From: WJKR01 sp964556395
GTDB taxonomy: Archaea > Nanobdellota > Nanobdellia > Woesearchaeales > WJKR01
Assembly: GCA_964556395.1 (NCBI GenBank)
Contig: CAZKVR010000001.1
Location: 1 to 64,000, forward strand
Direction: 5' to 3'
DNA: 64,000 nucleotides
Shown here: piece after piece, positions 25,251-32,897 of the stretch
How the letters are laid out: each line of letters starts with the position of its first letter
How positions within the stretch are numbered: the stretch's first letter is position 1
Program-made: the position numbers and the translations under genes
Notes under the pieces: model-generated
Told to the model about the DNA's origin: nothing
The model's input: the letters and a program-made list of their open reading frames with translations, nothing else
The model's database searches: none

Positions 25251-25574
25251 ATGGAACAGCCAAGCACGAGGAGAGGAGACCAGCTGCGCCTCAGCTACGC
25301 AGACCTACAGCTCAAGCAAGCGAGGAACCAGATATACACCATAATCCTCATGATGTTCGGCACGTTCTCACTCATCACAGGAACAGTACTAGTCGTTATC
25401 AACGACATGCACATGCAAGGAGAGAGCGCAGCCGCGTTCGTCATCGGATTCACGCTCTTCGCCAGCGGCTACCTCTGGAAAGAGCACGACCAGAAAAGGG
25501 TCGAGAGGAAGAAGGACGAGCTCGAGAGCTGGCAGGACAGCGACGAGGAAGTCCAAGGCGTCAAGCGCGTCTGA
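25251..25574 (+). CDS. small membrane protein with two helices and charged coiled-coil tail
   Basis: The 107-residue product has a polar N-terminus (about 25 residues) and two membrane helices (about 28-50 and 60-78). Its highly charged helical tail (KEHDQKRVERKKDELESW) is probably cytoplasmic. A TATA box lies about 25 bp upstream and there is no ribosome site, consistent with a leaderless mRNA. The final 14 bp overlap the 3' end of the convergent surface-protein gene. The family is not recognised. Confidence 0.7.
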   Translation: MEQPSTRRGDQLRLSYADLQLKQARNQIYTIILMMFGTFSLITGTVLVVINDMHMQGESAAAFVIGFTLFASGYLWKEHDQKRVERKKDELESWQDSDEEVQGVKRV

Positions 25575-27381
25575 AACGCCCACCACACTCATGCCTGACC
25601 GGAGGATTCTTCACGTGCAGGACATGGCCGCACCGGTCGCACACGTACGCCCGACCGCCCCGACGCCTGAAGAGCCACAGGACCACGAGCACGGCGACCA
25701 GCAAGGCGGCGCCGGCGAGCGCCACGCCACGCCGGACGTAGCGGACCGAGAAAGGGAAGGTCTCCTCGACGGTCTTGAACAACACGTCCTCGCGCTCGCC
25801 ATAGTTGGCATGTACGGTAACGTTCTCGTTCTCCTCACGGTCGAGGCGAGAGAGCTCTGCGCGTACGAACACCTCGCGCGTCTCGCCAGGCTGGAGAGAG
25901 ACGGGCCTGTCGGTGCCGAGGGTGGCCGGCAAGCCGTCCACTATGACATCGGGCAACTCGAGGTGCGCGTAAACCGGGACGTCACCAGGGTTGTGGAGGC
26001 GGATGAAGAACGCCTCGTCCATGACATCATACACAGCCTTCTCTATCTCCAGTTCAGCATAATCGGGAATCTCTATCTCCCTGACATCGTCGAAAGTCTT
26101 GGTGAAGGAGTGCTCCAAGGCGTTGGGAGCATCACCATAGATGACCACGCCCTCGGCGGAGGCCAATCCGCCTTCGAAGCCGGACAGGTCGTAGAGCACT
26201 GTCTTCCGCTGGCCGGGCGCGATGATGACGGGCTCGTCATCACCGGCCGAGAGCTGGTCGCCACCGCCGGTCTCGAGAGCGAAGGTTGCGAGGGAAAAGA
26301 CCGAAATCTGGGACGGGTTGCGGAACGTCGCTTCCAGCTGGCCGGTGAGCCGGTTGAACGCCAGGCTCGTGAGGTTGAGCTCAGGCCTGATGATAGGTAG
26401 GGCGACGTACTCGAGCGGTACCGGTAGTGAGAACTGTGATTCCCGGACGCGGGGCGTCTTGGCGAACTTGATGACAAAGCTCATCTCCTTGTCATACCCT
26501 GTCTTGAGGGTGCGCTTGAGGTCCGAGGCGGTGTCCGCCAGCGTGTTGCCGACCACGACGGCGTTCTCGATCTGAGACTCTGCGAGGAAGGATTCCACTT
26601 GCCGTGGCACGTTCGTCGTCCCCAGGAAGAGGACCGGGTTGAAGTCTGTGACGAGGCTCTCCTCGAGGAACTCACCGTTGGTGAGGGCGACCTGTTCGAC
26701 GGGATTCTCTTCCAGGAACCGTTTGACGAGGAGTATGTTATTGTCGAACTTGCCACCCTCATCGATGACGTCGGGGTCGAAAGGGCGCAAGGCCTCCACG
26801 ACCGACGGGTCCAGGATACCATAAGTGGTTACCGGGACGTCCTTCCGCTCTATGAGCGAGACGGTGTCCTCGACGTCGACGGGGTCGGGGAAAAGTACGA
26901 AGCTGTCCTGCTGGATGGCGTAGGGTGCTAGCGAGACCGCGTTGTACGGGTAGCGCTCGTCGGTGACGAAGACACGCTGCAAGGGGAGCAGCCGGGCGAG
27001 TTCCAAGCCGATGCTTTCGTCCGGTGACAGCTCGGTCACCTCGAAACCTTCGTCCTCGAGGAGTCTCCGCGTACCCCTGTATTGTTGGTTGCGTCGGGGC
27101 TGTATGAGAAGTACGGACTCCTTGTCTTCAGGGAGCGATGCGACGACGTCGTCCGCCGCGTCGACCGAGACGATGTAGTCTCCCGGTTTTCCGGTGAGCT
27201 CCGCGAACATGAGACCGTGATAGATGTCTTTCCAGTCCTGGGAGTTGACGATCACCTGATCGACCGGCTCCTCGAAGTCGGGCTGGAGCGGCTCCGCGCC
27301 CGCCAGGGATACGAGGAAGACGAGTGCGACGCATACCAGGAGCGCGTTTTCAGGAATTCTCGTTCTGATCACCGGTGCCAT
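25561..27381 (-). CDS. surface protein with CWB2-like N-terminal domains and cytoplasmic zinc ribbon
   Basis: The true start is the ATG at 27381 (AAGGGG upstream), giving 606 residues and a signal peptide (NALLVCVALVFLVSLAGA); the longer frame only reads through the preceding gene. The ectodomain starts with Rossmann-like repeats resembling cell-wall-binding repeat 2: RVFVTDERYPYNAVSLAPYA and QVALTNGEFLEESLV...FLGTTNVP...AVVVGNTLAD. Ig-like domains follow, then one membrane helix and a short tail with a zinc-ribbon pattern, CDRCGH...H.CGG. CWB2-type domains bind cell-envelope glycans in other prokaryotes; binding here is inferred. It overlaps the upstream gene by about 30 bp and is in one operon with it. 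Confidence 0.78.
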   Translation of the reverse strand: MAPVIRTRIPENALLVCVALVFLVSLAGAEPLQPDFEEPVDQVIVNSQDWKDIYHGLMFAELTGKPGDYIVSVDAADDVVASLPEDKESVLLIQPRRNQQYRGTRRLLEDEGFEVTELSPDESIGLELARLLPLQRVFVTDERYPYNAVSLAPYAIQQDSFVLFPDPVDVEDTVSLIERKDVPVTTYGILDPSVVEALRPFDPDVIDEGGKFDNNILLVKRFLEENPVEQVALTNGEFLEESLVTDFNPVLFLGTTNVPRQVESFLAESQIENAVVVGNTLADTASDLKRTLKTGYDKEMSFVIKFAKTPRVRESQFSLPVPLEYVALPIIRPELNLTSLAFNRLTGQLEATFRNPSQISVFSLATFALETGGGDQLSAGDDEPVIIAPGQRKTVLYDLSGFEGGLASAEGVVIYGDAPNALEHSFTKTFDDVREIEIPDYAELEIEKAVYDVMDEAFFIRLHNPGDVPVYAHLELPDVIVDGLPATLGTDRPVSLQPGETREVFVRAELSRLDREENENVTVHANYGEREDVLFKTVEETFPFSVRYVRRGVALAGAALLVAVLVVLWLFRRRGGRAYVCDRCGHVLHVKNPPVRHECGGRFRRA

Positions 27382-29908
27382 GCTTCCCCTTGACGTGCGA
27401 GTAGGCCACCTGCTTATAAAGCTTTTCGGCCTTGTCGAGATCCGCTTCCGAAAGGGAGAGATCTTCCTGGAGCTTCTGGAACTCCTGCTTGAGCTGCTCC
27501 TCTTCCTTTCCGAGCATGCGGTGGTGGCGGAGCGCCTGTTGCTTCTCCTTGCTGAGGATGTCGAGCTTGCTGTGAAGGTTCGACTCGTGCTTGCCCTTGA
27601 AGCTCTTGATGCGCTTTGCGAGGTCTTCCTGATGTTTGTTGGCCTCTTCCAACTCCTTGGTGAGGCGTTCCTGCTCGTCGTAGAGCGCCTTGACGTCATG
27701 GTTGAGGAGGGTGTCGTCGCTTGCGAGCTTGTCCTCCTTCCCATGGATTTTCTGGAGCTGTTCCTCGCATCGTCCCTCTTGCTGCTTGACTTCGGCTTCC
27801 TTGTCCTGCAGTTCCTTGAGCTGTCGTTTGAGCTCGTCGTGCCGTTCCTTCACCTCGTCCTCGTAGGCCTGGACGGTCCGTTCCTGTTCTTGGAGGTTGT
27901 GGAGCGCGTCTGGGAGGTGGTGCTCGTAACCCTTGACATGGCTTTCCAGCGATCGGAGGCGTTCCTTGAGCTGTGACCGTTCCTTCGCGAGTCGTTCGCG
28001 CCGTTCACGGGCCTGTTTGCTCTCGTCGACGAGCTGTTGGTATTGCTTGAGGATGGCGCCGTGCCGTATCTTGAAGGCGTGGACGTGTCTCAGCCAGTCC
28101 CAGAACAGCCCTATGAGGACGAGTACGAGGAGGACTGCAGCTCCTACGATGACGTGTAGTAGCCGCGGCTCGCTTCTCGTCGCAGGGGTGGCGTCGGTGG
28201 TGTTGGTGTTGTTGGCCGCCGGTTCGGGGGCTGGTCGGCTTGACGTGGTGATTGGGTCATAGGGTACGGTCTTCTCGGCGGTTCGTTCGAGGTAGTTCCC
28301 GAGGTAGGTGTACTCGTAGGTGGTGGTGACCGTGGCGTCATCCTCGCTGCCTGCGGGGAAGAGGAGGTCGTAAGTGTAGGCTTCCTTAGTCTCACCGGCC
28401 CCTATCTCGATGGTCTTTGCGGTATCTCCTCTAGCGAAGACCCCTTCGGGTAGTTCTTCCTTGAACTTGACCTTGACAGGGTGTTGGTGGCGGTTCTTGG
28501 CGTTGACCGTGACGGCGACCGTGCCGTCACCCTCCTCTTCGTCATGGAGGTCCTTGGTGACTTCCACGTCCTGGAGAGGGAGCAGGGTGATGTCGAACGT
28601 GGCGGTCTTCCTGACCGTTTGGCCTTCTTCGGTCTTCGCGTCGACGGTCACCTCGAGTCGTTCTTTGCGTTGGGTGGTGACGTCAGGTATCTCGTAAGGG
28701 ACACTGAGGATTTTCCGTTCCCGTTCGTAGGGGGCACTGGCTGTTACGGGCTTGTTGTCGAGCGTGAGGGTGGCTTCCGCGTCGTAGCCCTTGAAGGCGA
28801 GGTAGCGGTAGGGGTTGGTGACGATGATGTCGATGGTGCCGTTGGTGAAGGATTCGAAGGAGGTTTTTTCCGGCTTGGTGCTGATGACAAGTTCCTTGCT
28901 CGTGGTCCGGTAGGGGAATTCCTTGCGGATGGTGCGGAGGGTGTCGTCCTTGGTCGTGTTGTAGGTGAACTCCCATGTCATCGTCCCTTCGTCCTCGATG
29001 TATGGTATGGCGAGGCGTACCGTGGCGTTGAGCGCTTCGTCGGGTTCGAGGGTTTTGTCTTTTAAAGTGACTTTGTCAGAGTCCTTCCTGAACCCCGATA
29101 TGCTGGCGCCGACGACTTCGCCGCGGCGGCCGTGGGTGATGGTGAGGCCTGCGACGGTGAGGTTCCCGTCTTCCTGCGTGTTGTTGATGGTGAACCTGAA
29201 AGGGAAAGGGGCTGCGGGTTCGAGTCCTTGGAGGTCCGGCACGTCGAGGTCGTAGGTGAAGGGCATGTCTGCCTTGAGGTCGTAGGGCTCGGCTTCGTCG
29301 CTTCTCGTCTCGTTGAACGTGGTGTAGTTCGCTACCGCTTGCAGCTCCGCTTCTGCCGGCCCGTTGATGCGTAGGGTGGCGTCGCACCGATGCTCGTCGT
29401 GCTCGTCGATGGTGCCTCGCCAGGTGATGTCGCCGTCCTTCGTGGTGCAGTCGTCGATGTCGTCGACGCTGACGTTCTCCGGGAGGCTGTGGGTGAGGTT
29501 GACGTCTTCGGCTGGCCGTTCGCCGGTGTTGTTCATCCATATCGTGAGGGTGAGCGTGTCGCCGACCGTGAAGGGTCCGGTCTCGTTGTAGCTGGCGCTG
29601 ACGTCGAGGTTCGCCCGGTAGTCGAGCCTGGCGAGGCGTACCGTGGTGTCAGTCTCCTTCTTCTCGTAGCAGAGGACTTCGGAGTAGAACCGTTTGCAGT
29701 CGCCTTCATCCATGATGTGGCTCTCGTTGCCTTTGGTGAGCTGCATGGTGGTGACGTTTGCCGCGCCGACGTGGACCGTGTAGGTGCCTGTGGGTAGCCC
29801 TATGTCTACGAACGAGTCGTACGTCTGGTTGCTCAGCGTCTCCGCTGCCATCACGGTGTGGAGGCCGAGGATGAGCAGGAGTAATCCTGTTATGAGTAGT
29901 CGTCTCAC
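27350..29908 (-). CDS. single-pass surface protein with DUF11-like ectodomains and long cytoplasmic coiled coil
   Basis: The GTG at 29908 is chosen because GAGGTGG lies just upstream and the following residues (RRLLITGLLLLILGLHTVMA) form a signal peptide. The 852-residue product has several DUF11/CARDB-like beta domains with many N-x-T/S sequons, a Pro/Thr/Asn linker and one membrane helix (VIVGAAVLLVLVLIGLFWDW). A highly charged coiled coil of about 220 residues then extends into the cytoplasm. This layout suggests transmission of mechanical or binding information across the membrane, or tethering of the surface layer to a cytoplasmic partner; both are inference. It starts the two-gene operon with the CWB2-like protein. 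Confidence 0.82.
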   Translation of the reverse strand: MRRLLITGLLLLILGLHTVMAAETLSNQTYDSFVDIGLPTGTYTVHVGAANVTTMQLTKGNESHIMDEGDCKRFYSEVLCYEKKETDTTVRLARLDYRANLDVSASYNETGPFTVGDTLTLTIWMNNTGERPAEDVNLTHSLPENVSVDDIDDCTTKDGDITWRGTIDEHDEHRCDATLRINGPAEAELQAVANYTTFNETRSDEAEPYDLKADMPFTYDLDVPDLQGLEPAAPFPFRFTINNTQEDGNLTVAGLTITHGRRGEVVGASISGFRKDSDKVTLKDKTLEPDEALNATVRLAIPYIEDEGTMTWEFTYNTTKDDTLRTIRKEFPYRTTSKELVISTKPEKTSFESFTNGTIDIIVTNPYRYLAFKGYDAEATLTLDNKPVTASAPYERERKILSVPYEIPDVTTQRKERLEVTVDAKTEEGQTVRKTATFDITLLPLQDVEVTKDLHDEEEGDGTVAVTVNAKNRHQHPVKVKFKEELPEGVFARGDTAKTIEIGAGETKEAYTYDLLFPAGSEDDATVTTTYEYTYLGNYLERTAEKTVPYDPITTSSRPAPEPAANNTNTTDATPATRSEPRLLHVIVGAAVLLVLVLIGLFWDWLRHVHAFKIRHGAILKQYQQLVDESKQARERRERLAKERSQLKERLRSLESHVKGYEHHLPDALHNLQEQERTVQAYEDEVKERHDELKRQLKELQDKEAEVKQQEGRCEEQLQKIHGKEDKLASDDTLLNHDVKALYDEQERLTKELEEANKHQEDLAKRIKSFKGKHESNLHSKLDILSKEKQQALRHHRMLGKEEEQLKQEFQKLQEDLSLSEADLDKAEKLYKQVAYSHVKGKHGTGDQNENS

Positions 29909-29946
29909 GGGCCACCTCTTTTTTTCTCCCTTGTCTCTGGAGCGTG

Positions 29947-29992
29947 AGTATTTAAAGTTTTGCGGTCTCGCGGCGACCAAAACCTTATATAT
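29947..29992. promoter_or_regulatory. divergent TATA boxes
   Basis: On the minus strand, CTTTAAATACT (29947-29958 region) lies about 45 bp before the GTG at 29908. On the plus strand, CCTTATATAT (29983-29992) lies about 27 bp before the ATG at 30015, giving a leaderless transcript. The plus TATA position rules out the upstream in-frame ATG at 29991 as start. Confidence 0.6.
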
Positions 29993-30014
29993 GGTGTCGT
30001 CGTGTGGGGCCGGT

Positions 30015-31493
30015 ATGCGAGCCCATCATGACCACACGGTGCTGGTTTCCGTCTTGTCGTTGTTCGTCTTGCTCGTGGTGGTGACGTTCTTGGCATGGTC
30101 TCCGCGCTTGACGGGCCGCGTCGCGGTGACTGCAGAGGGTGGTCAGACGACGCGTTTGGACGTCGGCTCTGTGACGGGTGCGTCCTCTTGGCTCGGTGTG
30201 GCTGGCGAGCTGACGCCTTCCGGGTCCGAGGGCTCGTTCTCGTTGTCTGGAGGGGACGTGATGCGGCTGAACCTGTCGTACGGGTCGTTCTCGAACGACA
30301 CCTTGGTGGTGGCTAGTACTGTCCCTGATCCTGACTGGAGCGACGTGTCGGCGGCGTCCTTGTCAGAGGTGGATTCCTGGATGGGGAATGCGGGTTCGGA
30401 GCCTGACGCTGCGGGCAACACGTTGACGTCCCTCCATAACGTGACGTTCGACGGGTCTGATGTCGAGGCGTGGTCTGCCGTGACCGAGTCGGTGTCCGGG
30501 GCTTACGTGACGAGCGCGTTGTCCGATGGTAGTGGCTTGCTGTTTGTGACGTCTCCGATGTCCGCTTCTGGTTTCGATGGCGCTCCTACTGATTACCAGT
30601 TGTTGTTGCCTGTCAACTCGTCCGGTTCGGTGGACGTGTCGTTCTTCGTGTTCGAGCAGGACTCGCCGCCTGATTCCAATGTCTCGTTGGCTTGCGACGT
30701 TGCGGTGAACCTGACGGCTTCGTTGGCTTCTGATAATGAGAGCGTTGTGGTGTCGTGGGATGACGTCCCCGGCGCTTCGGGGTATGAGGTGTTGTATGTG
30801 AACGAATCTGACGGGTCGTTGGATTTCTCATCACCTTCCGTCGTTCCGGTAGACGGTTCATCTTCGTGGACGGACTCTTCGCCTGGTGCGGAGCGGTATT
30901 ATCGTCTGCGGTTGTTGGATGGCGGTGATTCGTGCATGGCCAATGGGACGGCTGGGACTATGGCATTGAACCTGTCGCCGGAGTACAACTTGGTGAGTAC
31001 GCCGTTCGTCATGGAGAACGCGAGCGTGAACGAGACGTTGCGGAGTATCGATGGTGATTATGTGAGCGTGTTCGAGTTCGACAACGACAAGAAAGGGTAT
31101 GAATATTATCTCATCGTAGGAGACAACATCTTCAAGACATTCAACACTTTGAAACCGGGAAAAGGATACTGGATAGAGACCAACAAGGACACGACGTTGA
31201 GGTTGTCGGGTGCGTTGTCGCCTTCCGCGGTGGAGAACTTGTCTGCCGAGTACAACCTCTTGGGTTTCCCGGTCATCGATAACGCTGAGGGTAACACCTC
31301 GGTGTCCCATGTGCTCTCTTCGATCGATGGTGATTATGTGAGCGTGTTCGAGTTCGACAACGACAAGAAAGGGTATGAATATTATCTCATCGTAGGAGAC
31401 AACATCTTCAAGACATTCAACACTTTGAAACCGGGAAAAGGATACTGGATAGAGACCAACAAGGACACGACGTTGAGGTATGAGAATGAGTAG
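30015..31493 (+). CDS. secreted or anchored surface protein ending in two copies of a repeat domain
   Basis: The 492-residue product begins with an uncleaved or cleaved signal helix (HTVLVSVLSLFVLLVVVTFLAW). The N-terminal half is a divergent copy of the domain in the 3160 gene (conserved tail GAPTDYQLLLPVNSSGS). It is followed by a fibronectin-like domain (SWDDVPGASGYEVLYVNE) and two copies of a domain starting EYNLVSTP/EYNLLGFP. The two repeat domains are identical in protein and DNA over 157 bp. The second copy stops abruptly after NKDTTLR with YENE, and the final 8 bp overlap the next gene. Codon use (TTG, TCG rich) differs somewhat from the minus-strand neighbours. A leaderless start is supported by TATA spacing. 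Confidence 0.82.
   Translation: MRAHHDHTVLVSVLSLFVLLVVVTFLAWSPRLTGRVAVTAEGGQTTRLDVGSVTGASSWLGVAGELTPSGSEGSFSLSGGDVMRLNLSYGSFSNDTLVVASTVPDPDWSDVSAASLSEVDSWMGNAGSEPDAAGNTLTSLHNVTFDGSDVEAWSAVTESVSGAYVTSALSDGSGLLFVTSPMSASGFDGAPTDYQLLLPVNSSGSVDVSFFVFEQDSPPDSNVSLACDVAVNLTASLASDNESVVVSWDDVPGASGYEVLYVNESDGSLDFSSPSVVPVDGSSSWTDSSPGAERYYRLRLLDGGDSCMANGTAGTMALNLSPEYNLVSTPFVMENASVNETLRSIDGDYVSVFEFDNDKKGYEYYLIVGDNIFKTFNTLKPGKGYWIETNKDTTLRLSGALSPSAVENLSAEYNLLGFPVIDNAEGNTSVSHVLSSIDGDYVSVFEFDNDKKGYEYYLIVGDNIFKTFNTLKPGKGYWIETNKDTTLRYENE
31047..31203 (+). repeat. 157-bp perfect direct repeat, copy 1
   Basis: Identical to 31323-31479 with a 276-bp period, in frame. It encodes IDGDYVSVFEFDNDKKGYEY and the following conserved residues to KDTTLR. 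Confidence 0.95.
31323..31479 (+). repeat. 157-bp perfect direct repeat, copy 2
   Basis: Identical to 31047-31203. It ends at the base before the ATG at 31480 where the next reading frame opens. Perfect identity, including silent positions, indicates very recent duplication or gene conversion. Confidence 0.95.
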
Positions 31494-32118
31494 GCTTTCG
31501 GGATTATTGTTGGTGGTGCTGGTCGCGTGCTTGGCGTTGCCTCTCGCGGCAGGCTTGGGCTATGCGCCGGTGACGATGGCAGGTTCCGTCGTGGATGATG
31601 GCGTTCCTGTGGCTGGTGCTGAGGTGGTGCTCGAAGCGGAGCTTGAAGATAGGATGGTGTCTTCTGATCCTGTCGTGACTGCGTCTGACGGCTCGTTCGC
31701 CGCTGCCTTGACGGTTCCCGATGGTTTTTCTGCGGATGTCGAGGTCTTGATCGGGGTTGATGGTGAATTGTTCGTCGAGATGGTCCGTGGCGTCGAGGCG
31801 TGGGAGCGTCATGACTTGGTGTTCGACTTGTCTGACGGGCGTTTGGAGCGGGATGCGCCTGTTGGTTCTGGTTCGTCGCCGACTCCGCCTGGTTTCGATG
31901 AGGATGTGGAGGCGTTGCGTGATCCTGCGGTGCCTGATGGGCCTGTGTTGGAGAAGTATAACGCGTCGGTTTCTTCGTATGAGTCTTCTCGCGAGCCTGT
32001 GGTTGAGGAGCCTGGCGTCATTGGCGATGGCGGTGGTTCGTCGCCTTTGGTGTGGGTGGCTGTCGTGGCGTTGGCGGCGTGCTTGTTGTTTCTTCATCTT
32101 GAGTGGCGTCGTCGTTGA
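31486..32118 (+). CDS. membrane-anchored protein with carboxypeptidase-regulatory-like domain
   Basis: The 210-residue product has a signal peptide (MSRLSGLLLVVLVACLALPLA), a CarboxypepD-reg/PEGA-like beta domain (GSVVDDGVPVAGAEVVLEAE) and a long polar Ser/Pro/Glu linker. One C-terminal helix (VWVAVVALAACLLFLHL) and a basic end place the C-terminus inside. ATG 31486 is preferred over ATG 31480 because GAGGT is then 6 nt upstream. It overlaps the end of the repeat-domain gene by 8 bp and forms a two-gene unit with it. Confidence 0.78.
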   Translation: MSRLSGLLLVVLVACLALPLAAGLGYAPVTMAGSVVDDGVPVAGAEVVLEAELEDRMVSSDPVVTASDGSFAAALTVPDGFSADVEVLIGVDGELFVEMVRGVEAWERHDLVFDLSDGRLERDAPVGSGSSPTPPGFDEDVEALRDPAVPDGPVLEKYNASVSSYESSREPVVEEPGVIGDGGGSSPLVWVAVVALAACLLFLHLEWRRR

Positions 32119-32342
32119 TAGTGTCGTGTATGGTATTCTTTGTCTCGCTCCAGATTTATTTTCAATAAGGATAATAAGAGTATGAAAAGCAAGTTATATA
32201 AACCACCTAGCTTATAGTTTACTAAAGAGTATATTGATTGTGAAAAAGTATACAAAACTTTAAATAATAAATAATTATAAGAAAAAGAATAAACAAACAA
32301 TAAAATAAATATTTCGTAAAAAAGTGAAAAAATAAATAAAAA

Positions 32343-32897
32343 GTGAAAATAACCGTGCTTCGCCTCACGAGCAAGAAGACCCTGCCAATACTTCTCGAAG
32401 CACTCCGCAGGCTACGGTTCACCCAGACAGAACTCGCAGAGGCGAAAGGCATCTCAGTCGGCAGGGTCAACAAGGTCGTCAACTGGCTCAAGGAGAAAGA
32501 TATCATCACGAAAGAGACCGGCCAATACGTCCTCGCACAGCCGAACAGGCTGGCAGACCTCATAGCCACCGAACAGACCATCAGCAAGACAAGGACATAC
32601 CTGGTCACCGCAGAGCCGCAAAGACTCCTGCAAGAGGTACGGGAAGCGGGCGCCCAGTCCTGCCTGGAAAGCGCGCTGGACGGGAGCGAGCGAGAGATAC
32701 ACCTCATGGACACCGAAGAGGCGAGGACCTACCTCGACACGCTCCCGCGAGGAGAGCTACGCGTCCACCTCTACGACTACCCGGCACACGCGAAAGAAGA
32801 GATGGACGACGTGCGCACCATCATCGACCTGAAGAGCGCCGGCAAAGGATACCTGGCCGAAGATCTGGCCATGAAGACATGGGGGACGAGACAATGA
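32343..32897 (+). CDS. winged-helix DNA-binding protein
   Basis: The 184-residue product starts at a GTG in an extremely AT-rich promoter region (32160-32340) with no ribosome site, suggesting a leaderless mRNA. Residues 8-70 form a winged helix (FTQTELAEAKGISVGRVNKV as helix-turn-helix, then a wing ITKETGQYVLAQ). The remaining ~110 residues resemble an effector or dimer domain with alternating strands and helices (LVTAEPQRLLQEVREAGAQS...IHLMDTEEARTYL). The last four bases overlap the next gene (ATGA), so it is co-expressed with a giant surface protein, which it may regulate. The target is unknown. Confidence 0.78.
   Translation: MKITVLRLTSKKTLPILLEALRRLRFTQTELAEAKGISVGRVNKVVNWLKEKDIITKETGQYVLAQPNRLADLIATEQTISKTRTYLVTAEPQRLLQEVREAGAQSCLESALDGSEREIHLMDTEEARTYLDTLPRGELRVHLYDYPAHAKEEMDDVRTIIDLKSAGKGYLAEDLAMKTWGTRQ

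Noticed and set aside
27382..27744. N-terminal 121-residue Ser/Arg-rich extension of the CWB2-like protein
   Set aside because: It is the out-of-frame reading of the preceding gene's coiled coil; the ATG at 27381 has a ribosome site and begins a signal peptide.
29784..30014. 77-residue N-terminal extension of the 30015 protein
   Set aside because: It lies antisense to the divergent gene and upstream of the TATA box at 29983-29992, so it cannot be transcribed from that promoter.
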